Under the pieces are notes generated by a model. The model ran no database searches and had not been told where the DNA came from. It worked only from the letters and a program-made list of their open reading frames with translations. A stretch of DNA of 8,471 nucleotides, taken from NCBI GenBank assembly GCA_012032065.1, contig JAAURV010000121.1, forward strand, positions 1 through 8,471, given 5' to 3'. This document shows, in pieces, positions 1 through 6,015 of this stretch; positions within the stretch are counted from its first letter, which is position 1, and each line of letters begins with the position of its first letter. This DNA is from Hyphomicrobiales bacterium. GTDB taxonomy: Bacteria; Pseudomonadota; Alphaproteobacteria; Rhizobiales; Aestuariivirgaceae. Position numbers and translations under genes: made by a program.

Positions 1-1
1 G

Positions 2-268
2 ACCGCCGGTTGCTCTAGTCCATCCGCCCGATATGCATCCTTCATCCCCCAGGGTGGTCTTGGCGTAAATATCCAAAGTTTCGCTGCGGCATGCGTGGAG
101 CTGGTTGAACGCCGTCATGCCGCTGACTACAATCCGCTCGAGCGGTTCCGGACCTCTGATGCCGATCTCGCCATCAAGACGGCGCGGACAGCGTTGGAGC
201 AATTCAAGAAAGCGTCGAATGCGCAGCGCAAGGCATTCTTGGCATTGCTGGCTTTCCCACCAAGATAG
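2..268 (+). CDS. C-terminal part of an unrecognised protein, possibly HEPN-like (5' end outside window)
   Basis: The frame starting at base 2 is open without a stop to TAG at 266-268, giving 88 residues of a gene that begins before the window. The last ~60 residues read like a real helical protein end: a helix with VELVERRHAADYNP, then ERFRTSDADLAIKTARTALEQFKKAS, then a terminal helix ending LLAFPPR. From memory, an RRHxADYNP turn followed by two amphipathic helices occurs near the C-terminus of small hypothetical proteins with HEPN-like folds, but I cannot confirm membership and no catalytic RxxxxH motif is visible in this part. It converges on gguB, with 42 bp between the stops. By eye the first 300 bases look less G+C rich than the rest, so the gene may belong to a different genomic neighbourhood. 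The coding call is fairly good; the family call is weak. Confidence 0.55.
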   Translation, partial: TAGCSSPSARYASFIPQGGLGVNIQSFAAACVELVERRHAADYNPLERFRTSDADLAIKTARTALEQFKKASNAQRKAFLALLAFPPR

Positions 269-310
269 GCTGCGGAAAGATTCAAACTCAGCCGCTCGCC
301 TTTCTCCGCC

Positions 311-1513
311 TCAGCCCTTGTTCTTGTAATAAACGTCGAGGAAAACGGCGAGCAGCAGCACCACGCCTTTGATCACCTGCTGCCAGTCTATGCCGATCCC
401 CATGATCGACATGCCATTGTTCATGACGCCGATGATGAAGGCGCCGATGACCGCGCCGATGATCTTGCCGACGCCGCCGGTGACGGCAGCGCCGCCAATG
501 AAACAGGCGGCGATCACCTCCAGTTCAAAGCCGAGTCCCGCCTTGGGGGTCGCCACATTCAGGCGCGCCGCAAAAACCAGGCCGGCAAGCGCGGCCAGTG
601 CTCCCATGATCGTGAAGATCCAGAAGGTCATGCGTTCGGTGTTGATGCCGGAAAGCTTGGAGGCCTTCTCATTGCCGCCCATGGCATAGACACGGCGGCC
701 GAAGGTCGTGCGCGTGGTGATGAAAACGAACAGCGCGATCAGCGTGAACATCACGATCAGCACGTTGGGCAGGCCTTTATACTGCGCCATCAGGAAGGAG
801 AAGCCCAGAAAGGCGAAGGCAACGAGGGCATTGCGCCCCATGAAGATGATGTTGGGTTCTTCGGCCAATCCATGAGCCTGTTGCTCACGCCGCTCCTTGA
901 CGTTGAAATAGATGATAAGCGCCGTCACCAGCCCGCCGATAACGAGCGCCAGAAGGTTGAACGGCCCGCCAAACAGCGAGACCGTGAAGAGATCGGGCAC
1001 AAAACCCGAGGAGAGCAGCTGAAATTCCCGTGGGAAAGGCCCGACCGACGCTCCGCCCAGCACGGTGAGCGACAGGCCCTTGAATATCAGCATGCCCGCG
1101 AGCGTCACGATGAAGGCCGGAATCTTGTGATAGGCCACGAAATAACCCTGAACCCCGCCGATGGCCGCTCCGAGCAGCAGACAAGCCACCATCGTGACAA
1201 ACGGGTCCACCTTCATGGGCACCATCATCACCGCCGCAACGGCCCCCACGAAACCCGAGACCGAGCCCACGCTGAGATCGATATGCCCGGCGACGATCAC
1301 CAGCAGCATGCCAAGCGCCATGATGACGATGTAGCTGTTCTGCAAGATGAGGTTCGTCATGTTGACGGGCTTGAACAGCGTGCCGCTTGTGGTGAACTGG
1401 AAGAACACCATGATCGCCAGCAACGACAGCAGAAGCGCATAGTCGCGGATATTGGCCTTGACGAAGCGCAGAATGTCGGGCCTCGCCGCGGCAGTTGTCG
1501 AAACGTCGGTCAT
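311..1513 (-). CDS. gguB: GguB/MmsB-type monosaccharide ABC transporter permease
   Basis: Inner-membrane permease of the ChvE-dependent sugar importer, 400 residues, the usual length for the GguB/MmsB branch, which is longer than RbsC-type permeases. About eight to ten hydrophobic segments are visible, starting near 25-42, 60-78, 84-100 and 107-127 and ending with 350-365 and 380-396. Family marks are AGHIDLSVGS (75-84), the cytoplasmic loop GRRVYAMGGNEKASKLSGI (272-290) that contacts the ATPase, and the GGAAVTGGVGKIIGAVIGA segment (340-358). A charged insertion at about 205-222 is typical of this branch. The ATG follows the GguA stop after one base (TGA-C-ATG), with Shine-Dalgarno GGGAAGG five bases upstream inside the end of gguA, so translation is probably coupled. 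It is the last gene of the operon: no gguC-like gene follows, and an unrelated gene converges from the other side. Confidence 0.95.
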   Translation of the reverse strand: MTDVSTTAAARPDILRFVKANIRDYALLLSLLAIMVFFQFTTSGTLFKPVNMTNLILQNSYIVIMALGMLLVIVAGHIDLSVGSVSGFVGAVAAVMMVPMKVDPFVTMVACLLLGAAIGGVQGYFVAYHKIPAFIVTLAGMLIFKGLSLTVLGGASVGPFPREFQLLSSGFVPDLFTVSLFGGPFNLLALVIGGLVTALIIYFNVKERREQQAHGLAEEPNIIFMGRNALVAFAFLGFSFLMAQYKGLPNVLIVMFTLIALFVFITTRTTFGRRVYAMGGNEKASKLSGINTERMTFWIFTIMGALAALAGLVFAARLNVATPKAGLGFELEVIAACFIGGAAVTGGVGKIIGAVIGAFIIGVMNNGMSIMGIGIDWQQVIKGVVLLLAVFLDVYYKNKG

Positions 1514-1514
1514 G

Positions 1515-3056
1515 TCAGCCTTCCCACGATTTCATGATGGCCCGCATTATCTTCTCCTGCGTGGCCTCGGCGGCCGTCATCTCGGCCACGAACCTGCCTT
1601 CGTTCATCACATAAATGCGATCCGAGATGCCAAGAAGCTCCGGCATCTCGGATGAAATCACGATCACCGCCTTTCCCTCTTCGGCCAGCCGGTTGATCAG
1701 CCCGTAGATTTCGTACTTGGCGCCGACATCGATGCCGCGCGTCGGCTCGTCCAGGATGAGGATATCGGGACCTGCAAACAGCCACTTTGACAGAACCACT
1801 TTCTGCTGGTTGCCGCCCGAGAGATTGACCGTGGTCTGAAACACGGAGGAGCTGCGAATGCCAAGATCCTTGCGAAATTTGTTGGCGACGGACAATTCCT
1901 TCGGTTCGTCGATGACGGACCGCGAAGAGACGCCACCCAGATTGGCCAGCGTCACATTGTGCTTGATATGGTCGATAAGCACCAGGCCATATGTCTTGCG
2001 GTCTTCGGTGGCATAAGCAAGCCCGGCCGCCATGGCCTTGGGGATCGTGCTGACATCGGCGGGCTTTCCATGAATCCGGACCTCGCCGCTGATCTTCTGC
2101 CCATAAGCCCTGCCAAAAAGCGACATGGCCAGTTCGGTCCGCCCCGATCCCATCAGGCCGGCGATGCCGACCACCTCCCCTTTGCGAACCTCCATCGAGA
2201 CGTTCTTGATCACCTGCCGGTCGGCATGCAACGGATGATAGACGCTCCAATTCCCGATCTCGAAGAACGTTTCTCCAATCTTCGCATTCCGCGGCGGAAA
2301 CCGGTCGGTCAATTCCCGCCCGACCATCGCTTTGATAATGCGGTCCTCGCTCACCTTTGCGGTGTGGGTATCCAGCGTATCCACCGTCATGCCGTCGCGC
2401 AGCACGGTGATGCGGTCGGCCACTTTCAAGACTTCGTTCAGCTTGTGGCTGATCAGGATCGACGAGATGCCGTGGGCCTTGAATTCCCTGAGCAGCGCCA
2501 GAAGCGCGTTCGAGTCGGTTTCGTTGAGGCTCGATGTCGGTTCGTCGAGGATCAGCAGCTTCACCGATTTGTTCAGCGCCTTGGCGATCTCGACAAGCTG
2601 CTGCTTGCCGGTGCCGATGTTGGTGATGAGCGTGTTGGGGTGCTCGGCCAATCCCACCTTCTTGAGCAGCTCCTTGGTGCGCGCGAAGGCCTCGAACCAA
2701 TCGATGACTCCGCCCTTGGCGGGCTCATGGCCGAGGAAGATGTTCTCCGCGATCGACAGCAGCGGCACCAGGGCAAGCTCCTGGTGGATGATGATGATGC
2801 CGATGTTCTCGCTGTCGGCGATGGTGCCGAAGTGACGCTCCTGCCCGTCGAAATGGATGGCGCCATCATAGGTTCCGGCGGGATAGACGCCGGACAGCAC
2901 CTTCATGAGCGTGGATTTGCCGGCACCGTTCTCGCCCACCACCGCATGGATTTCCGCCGGCATGACCGACAGATTGACGTTCGACAGCGCCTTAACGCCG
3001 GGAAATGTCTTGGTGATTTCCCGCATCTCCAGAATGGGCCGTGTCGTGTCCAGCAT
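1515..3056 (-). CDS. gguA: GguA/MmsA-type sugar ABC transporter ATP-binding protein
   Basis: Cytoplasmic ATPase with two fused nucleotide-binding domains (513 residues, normal for the RbsA/MglA/GguA class) that powers import through GguB. Domain 1 has Walker A GENGAGKS (41-48), a degenerate signature IGTGKQQ (147-153), Walker B LLILDEPTSSL (167-177) and switch histidine in ISH (202-204). Domain 2 has a degenerate Walker A GLMGSGRTE (300-308), canonical signature LSGGNQQK (412-419), Walker B ILILDEPTRGID (432-443) and VISSE where the switch histidine would be. This asymmetry is normal for sugar importers of this class and not a sign of damage. The ATG at 3056 gives the expected N-terminus; the best Shine-Dalgarno, GGGAGG at 3076-3071, is rather far upstream (14 bases). 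The gene lies downstream of the chvE terminator and one base before gguB. Confidence 0.95.
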   Translation of the reverse strand: MLDTTRPILEMREITKTFPGVKALSNVNLSVMPAEIHAVVGENGAGKSTLMKVLSGVYPAGTYDGAIHFDGQERHFGTIADSENIGIIIIHQELALVPLLSIAENIFLGHEPAKGGVIDWFEAFARTKELLKKVGLAEHPNTLITNIGTGKQQLVEIAKALNKSVKLLILDEPTSSLNETDSNALLALLREFKAHGISSILISHKLNEVLKVADRITVLRDGMTVDTLDTHTAKVSEDRIIKAMVGRELTDRFPPRNAKIGETFFEIGNWSVYHPLHADRQVIKNVSMEVRKGEVVGIAGLMGSGRTELAMSLFGRAYGQKISGEVRIHGKPADVSTIPKAMAAGLAYATEDRKTYGLVLIDHIKHNVTLANLGGVSSRSVIDEPKELSVANKFRKDLGIRSSSVFQTTVNLSGGNQQKVVLSKWLFAGPDILILDEPTRGIDVGAKYEIYGLINRLAEEGKAVIVISSEMPELLGISDRIYVMNEGRFVAEMTAAEATQEKIMRAIMKSWEG

Positions 3057-3087
3057 GGGCTGAGTTGCCGCCTCCCGTGGTCAGCCG

Positions 3088-3102
3088 GCAGGTTCGTCCT
3101 GC
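3088..3102 (-). other. Short stem-loop in the gguA leader
   Basis: On the minus strand GCAGG-ACGAA-CCTGC forms a 5-bp stem with a 5-base loop, located between the chvE terminator and the gguA Shine-Dalgarno at 3076-3071. There is no U-run after it, so it is not a terminator. It could cap the 5' side of gguAB transcripts or bring the distant ribosome site closer to the ATG, but a stem this short can occur by chance. Confidence 0.25.
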
Positions 3103-3122
3103 TTCTTAAGCTATGACTACAC

Positions 3123-3164
3123 AAAAAAACGCGGGCGTTGCAACAAGCTGTGCAAACGCCCGCG
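3123..3164 (-). terminator. Intrinsic terminator/attenuator between chvE and gguA
   Basis: Read on the minus strand, downstream of the chvE stop, a 13-bp G+C-rich stem (arms 3164-3151 and 3142-3130, CGCGGGCGTT...AACGCCCGCG, one bulged base) closes an 8-base loop (3150-3143). It is followed directly by seven U residues (A run at 3123-3129). It starts about 12 bases after the chvE stop. This is a textbook Rho-independent terminator. Because gguA and gguB continue 66 bases further on the same strand without an obvious promoter, it most likely works partially, letting a fraction of transcripts read through and protecting the 3' end of chvE mRNA. Confidence 0.9.
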
Positions 3165-3175
3165 CCGTTCGTCCG

Positions 3176-4243
3176 TTACTGGAGTTCTTCGGCCTTGATG
3201 TAGCCGGAGCCGACGAGCAGCTTCTCGATGTCGTCCTTGCCCACGTCATGAGGCGTCAGAAGGTAGGACGGCACAATTTTCACTTCATTGTTGTAGGTCT
3301 TGGTGTCGTTGATCTCGGGCTCCTTGCCCTGCAGCACCGTGTCCACCATCTTGGCCGTCACCTTGGCGAGTTCGCGCGTGTCCTTGAACACGGTGGAATA
3401 CTGCTCGCCCGCCATCATTGCCTTGACCGACGGCACTTCGGCGTCCTGTCCGGTGACGATCGGCATTTCCGCTCCCGGAGCATACCCCACGCCTTTCAGC
3501 GAGGAGATGATACCGCGCGACAGGCCGTCGTAGGGCGCCAGAACGCCATGCACCTTCTTGTCGGTGTAGTTGGCCGACAGCAAGTTATCCATGCGGGCCT
3601 GGGCCACGGCCCCGTCCCAACGCAACGTGCCAACCTTGTCCATGCCCATCTGGCCGGAAACGATGGCGATTTCGCCAGCATCGATCATCGGCTGCAGCAC
3701 CGACATTGCGCCGTCGTAGAAATAGAAGGCATTGGTATCGTCCGGCGAGCCGCCGAACAGCTCGACGTTCCATGGCTTGACGCCCGCGAAGCGTTCCTTC
3801 AGCCCTTTCACCAGCGAGGTGCCCTGAAGCACGCCCACGCCGAAGTTGTCGAAGGTGGTGTAGTAGTCGACATCGCCGGTCTTGGTGATCAGCCGGTCGT
3901 AGGCGAACACTTTCGCGCCCGCCTCATGGGCCTTCTTGAGAATGTCCGACAGCGTCGAACCGTCGATCGCGGCGATGATCAGGACCTTGGCGCCCTTGGT
4001 CACCATGTTCTCGATCTGGGCGAGCTGGTTCGGAATATCGTCCTCGCCATACTGAAGATCGCTCTCGTAGCCCAGTGCGGTGAACTCCTTCACCATGGAT
4101 TCGCCGTCCGAAATCCAGCGGGTCGACGACTTGGTTGGCATCGAAATGCCGATCAGGCCTTTGCCCTGGGCCAGCGCCGGGCCGGCCGCGGCGATGACGG
4201 CGGCAGCAACCGACGCTGCCATGAATTGTCTGCGATTAGTCAC
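3176..4243 (-). CDS. chvE: ChvE-like periplasmic monosaccharide-binding protein
   Basis: Periplasmic binding protein that delivers monosaccharides to GguAB; in Agrobacterium ChvE binds several aldoses and sugar acids and also assists VirA and chemotaxis. The mature part matches ChvE as I remember it almost block by block: MPTKSSTRW (35-43), EDDIPNQLAQIENMVTKG (67-84), AYDRLI (114-119), TFDNFGVGVLQ (130-140), FGGSPDDTNAF (163-173), GQMGMDKVGTLRWD (197-210), PYDGLS (237-242) and GQDAEVPSVK (265-274). I chose GTG at 4243 (355 residues): it has GGGAGGA seven bases upstream and puts the signal peptide at the N-terminus; a longer open frame to 4327 would bury it. The signal, TNRRQFMAAS, a hydrophobic stretch, then ALAQ, has a twin arginine and resembles a Tat signal rather than the Sec signal of Agrobacterium ChvE. 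First gene of the operon, followed by a terminator. Confidence 0.95.
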   Translation of the reverse strand: MTNRRQFMAASVAAAVIAAAGPALAQGKGLIGISMPTKSSTRWISDGESMVKEFTALGYESDLQYGEDDIPNQLAQIENMVTKGAKVLIIAAIDGSTLSDILKKAHEAGAKVFAYDRLITKTGDVDYYTTFDNFGVGVLQGTSLVKGLKERFAGVKPWNVELFGGSPDDTNAFYFYDGAMSVLQPMIDAGEIAIVSGQMGMDKVGTLRWDGAVAQARMDNLLSANYTDKKVHGVLAPYDGLSRGIISSLKGVGYAPGAEMPIVTGQDAEVPSVKAMMAGEQYSTVFKDTRELAKVTAKMVDTVLQGKEPEINDTKTYNNEVKIVPSYLLTPHDVGKDDIEKLLVGSGYIKAEELQ

Positions 4244-4249
4244 GTAGAA

Positions 4250-4256
4250 TCCTCCC
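4250..4256 (-). promoter_or_regulatory. Ribosome binding site that fixes the chvE start
   Basis: The minus strand reads GGGAGGA here, followed by ATTCTAC-GTG counted from the GGAGG core. The spacing of about seven bases is ideal and selects the GTG at 4243 over any upstream in-frame start. Confidence 0.85.
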
Positions 4257-4313
4257 TTTATGAAACGCCGCCTTCGGAACGGCTCTTGATCGCCAGTCCG
4301 GGGCGCTGCAAGA

Positions 4314-4340
4314 ATTATGATATTCACGATTGGCGCGCAA
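4314..4340 (-). promoter_or_regulatory. Possible chvE promoter
   Basis: On the minus strand a -35-like TTGCGC (4340-4335) is followed after 15 bases by a -10-like CATAAT (4319-4314), about 70 bases before the chvE start. The spacer is shorter than ideal, so this is only the best candidate in the divergent region, not a confident promoter. It would leave a leader of about 60-65 bases. Confidence 0.3.
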
Positions 4341-4359
4341 CGATTATTTGTATGATAAT
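4330..4359 (+). promoter_or_regulatory. Possible promoter of the GntR gene, placing the transcript start at the ATG
   Basis: TTGGCG (4330-4335), an 18-base spacer and GATAAT (4354-4359, five of six matches to TATAAT) precede the ATG at 4366 by six bases. A start 7-8 bases after the -10 would fall on or next to the ATG, and no Shine-Dalgarno is present, so the message may be leaderless. Inferred from sequence only. Confidence 0.4.
4343..4359 (+). promoter_or_regulatory. Candidate FadR/GntR-family operator overlapping the regulator's own -10
   Basis: ATTAT-N7-ATAAT is a 17-bp inverted repeat. Inside it, TTGTATGATAA (4348-4358) fits the FadR-subfamily consensus TnGTnnnACnA at every fixed position but one (T for C). 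A related ATTATGATAT at 4314-4323 shares the TATGATA core and overlaps the proposed chvE -10. The two cores are 35 bp apart, so one regulator could touch both promoters. The A+T-rich setting makes chance similarity possible. Confidence 0.4.
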
Positions 4360-4365
4360 TGAACC

Positions 4366-5100
4366 ATGAAACAGCAGTCCCCGCGCCAGCAAAACCGTCC
4401 TCTCAAATTGCATCTGACCCTTGCGCAAGGGATCGGCGAGGATATTCTGAAAGGCACCTATCCGCCGGGAACGTTGCTTCCCAACGAGGCCGAATGGGGC
4501 CGCCGTTACGGCGCGTCGCGGACCGCCGTGCGCGAGGCGATCAAGACGCTGGTTGGCAAGGGCTTGATCGGTACCAGGCCCAAGATCGGCTCGCGCGTCG
4601 AACCGCGCGACCGCTGGAATCTGCTCGACCGTGACGTTCTGGCCTGGCACTGCGCCGCCATGGACAAGAAGACACTGCTGCTCTCGGTTCAGGAAGCCCG
4701 CCACATTCTCGAGCCCGGCATCGCGGCGCTGGCAGCTCGGCGGCGAACGCCTGCTCAACTTAATCGCATCGCATCGGCTCTGGAAGGCATGCGCGGCGCA
4801 AAGAGTCCGGGACTAGAAGTAGAGCCCGATATCCAGTTCCATCTCTCGCTGATCGCCGCCGCCAACAACGAGCTGCTCCAGCCCTTCGGCGGCATGATCG
4901 AAGCGGCGTTGGCCAACATTTTCGAATACACGTCCGTGAACCACCCGAGGCCCAGCCAGGCCATCGCCTTGCACGAGAACATTCTGAAAGCTGTCGCGCG
5001 TGGAAAACCCGAAGCCGCCCGCCGCGCCACAGAAGTTCTTCTCGACAACACCGACCGCATTCTCGCCAAGGGACCGGTGCCCGGCGGCCGCAAAACCTAA
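4366..5100 (+). CDS. FadR-subfamily GntR transcriptional regulator (FCD sensor domain)
   Basis: DNA-binding regulator of 244 residues. Residues ~17-78 form the winged helix of the GntR family: GEDILKGTYPPGTLLPNEAEWGRRYGASRTAVREAIKTL is split over helices 1-3, with recognition helix SRTAVREAIKTL (51-62) and wing GLIGTRPKIGSRV (66-78). WNLLDRDVLAWH (84-95) is the linker typical of regulators of sugar and sugar-acid genes (DgoR-like). Residues ~100-233 form the all-helical FCD ligand domain with EARHILEPGIAALAA (110-124). Metal-type residues D155, H159 and H203 are present, but the third histidine expected 22 residues after H203 is Leu225. Divergent transcription from chvE suggests it represses the importer and itself until a sugar or sugar acid binds. 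There is no clear Shine-Dalgarno before the ATG, and the next internal Met is too late. The 3' end overlaps the convergent gene by 4 bp. Confidence 0.9.
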   Translation: MKQQSPRQQNRPLKLHLTLAQGIGEDILKGTYPPGTLLPNEAEWGRRYGASRTAVREAIKTLVGKGLIGTRPKIGSRVEPRDRWNLLDRDVLAWHCAAMDKKTLLLSVQEARHILEPGIAALAARRRTPAQLNRIASALEGMRGAKSPGLEVEPDIQFHLSLIAAANNELLQPFGGMIEAALANIFEYTSVNHPRPSQAIALHENILKAVARGKPEAARRATEVLLDNTDRILAKGPVPGGRKT

Positions 5101-5624
5101 ATCTTCCAGAGTCCCTTTGCGAAGCGCCGCCAATTCGCAACGTAATGCTCGGACGCCCTCAAGAGCTCACTGATCTGATCCGCGGCCAGCGTGCGCGCAA
5201 CCCTGCCCGGCGCGCCGATCACCAGCGAGCCATCGGGAATGACCTTGCCTTCGGCCACGAGTGCATGCGCTCCGACGAGACAGCCTTTGCCGATGACTGC
5301 GCCGTTGAGCACCGTCGCTCCCATGCCGATCAGCGAACCGTCGCCGATGGTGCAGCCGTGCAGGATCGCTTTGTGCCCGATGGTGCAGTTCCTGCCGATG
5401 GCCAGCGGAAAACCCATGTCCGTGTGCAGCACGCAGCCATCCTGAATGTTGCTGCCTTCGCCCACATGAATGAGTTCATTGTCGCCGCGCAGCACTGCTT
5501 GAAACCAGATGCTCGCCAGGGGATCGAGCTTCACCCGGCCGATGACCGAGGCATCCTCTGCGATCCAAAATTGCCCCTCCGCCGGCAGCTCCGGAGAAAT
5601 GCCGTCGAGTGCGAAGAGAGCCAT
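5097..5624 (-). CDS. Gamma-carbonic-anhydrase-like hexapeptide-repeat protein (YrdA/PaaY type)
   Basis: A 175-residue left-handed beta-helix protein, the usual length for bacterial gamma-CA homologues; cytoplasmic, as no signal is seen. Repeats of the [LIV]GxG type run from about residue 23 to 140 (SVIGRV, IGRNCTIGHK, IGDGSLIGMGATV, IGKGCLVGAHA). The gamma-class zinc and active-site set is complete: R47 and D49 in LRGDN, Q61 in NIQDG, and zinc ligands H67 (LHTD), H84 and H89 (IGHKAILHG). The acidic proton-shuttle loop of archaeal Cam is absent, as in most bacterial members, so activity cannot be assumed; some relatives act as thioesterases or have no known substrate. The ATG has AGGA upstream, and the gene starts 10 bp after the membrane-protein gene, so the two are co-transcribed. 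Stops of this gene and the GntR gene interlock in a tail-to-tail overlap. Confidence 0.92.
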   Translation of the reverse strand: MALFALDGISPELPAEGQFWIAEDASVIGRVKLDPLASIWFQAVLRGDNELIHVGEGSNIQDGCVLHTDMGFPLAIGRNCTIGHKAILHGCTIGDGSLIGMGATVLNGAVIGKGCLVGAHALVAEGKVIPDGSLVIGAPGRVARTLAADQISELLRASEHYVANWRRFAKGLWKI

Positions 5625-5634
5625 GGAAATCCTG

Positions 5635-5943
5635 TCAGGTGGCGCCGAAGAATTGCGTCAGGATAAACACGCCTTCGAGAAAGCTCCAGCCCAATCCGGC
5701 GGCGATGAGTATCGAGGCGCGAATGGGCCGCGCCACCAGATTCCAGGCGCCGGCTTTGATGAAGTAGAGCGGCGCATAGAGCACGAGCGCCATCACGCCG
5801 AGCACGGCCATGGGCCGAGGATCGAACAGGATACCGAGGCCCGGGCTATCGCCAGTCGCGACCGTCCATAGGCTTCCAATCGACCCCGCCGCACAGATGC
5901 CTGTGGCGGACGCGAACAGATAAGCAATGTGTACCACTTCCAC
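5635..5943 (-). CDS. Small membrane protein of unknown function, about three helices
   Basis: I do not recognise a family. With GTG at 5943 (102 residues) it starts VEVVHIAYLFASATGICAAG, preceded by GGATGG six bases upstream. A longer frame beginning with TTG at 6006 has no ribosome site and adds a polar, cysteine-containing stretch that does not look like a membrane-protein start. Three hydrophobic segments are visible: about 5-27 (ending GSLW), 47-64 (MAVLGVMALVLYAPLYFI) and 77-99 (SILIAAGLGWSFLEGVFILTQFFG). The connecting loop ARPIRAS is basic. A cytoplasmic C-terminus is possible but not certain. It sits between the DUF3126 gene (72 bp) and the gamma-CA gene (10 bp), so it is probably part of the same transcript. 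The hypothetical call is solid as coding sequence because of its spacing, hydrophobic pattern and flanking stops. Confidence 0.7.
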   Translation of the reverse strand: MEVVHIAYLFASATGICAAGSIGSLWTVATGDSPGLGILFDPRPMAVLGVMALVLYAPLYFIKAGAWNLVARPIRASILIAAGLGWSFLEGVFILTQFFGAT

Positions 5944-5960
5944 GCAACACCATCCAGGCT

Positions 5961-5979
5961 CTGTGCCAATGGGACACAG
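5961..5979 (-). other. Small hairpin between DUF3126 and the membrane-protein gene
   Basis: On the minus strand CTGTGTCC-CATT-GGCACAG can pair as a 7-bp stem with one bulged base and a four-base loop. It ends about 17 bases before the GTG start at 5943, just before its ribosome site. No U-run follows, so it is not a terminator; a modest influence on ribosome access is possible. Confidence 0.3.
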
Positions 5980-6015
5980 GCCCTCCCCGGACGTGCTGCG
6001 ATGCAAGAAGAGCGC

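Noticed and set aside
272..309. Imperfect inverted repeat GCGGAAAG / CTTTCTCCGC between the left-edge gene and gguB
   Set aside because: Large 20-base loop, two-base bulge and no U-run on either strand; not convincing as a terminator.
872..1537. Long open frame on the + strand opposite gguB
   Set aside because: Its protein is full of D, R, H and Q, typical of antisense to a hydrophobic high-G+C gene; gguB is unambiguous.
1515..3056. Degenerate Walker A and signature motifs in GguA as evidence of decay
   Set aside because: The same asymmetry is normal in RbsA/MglA/GguA-type double ATPases.
4244..4327. Longer chvE reading frame starting at 4327
   Set aside because: It would put 28 extra residues before the signal peptide and cross the promoter region; the GTG at 4243 has an excellent ribosome site and begins exactly at a signal sequence.
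1959..4369. Two long + strand open frames opposite gguA and chvE
   Set aside because: They mirror the codon structure of the real genes and match no family; they also cross the terminator and intergenic sequence.
5944..6006. Longer membrane-protein frame starting with TTG at 6006
   Set aside because: No ribosome site, polar N-terminal extension; GTG at 5943 has GGATGG at suitable spacing.
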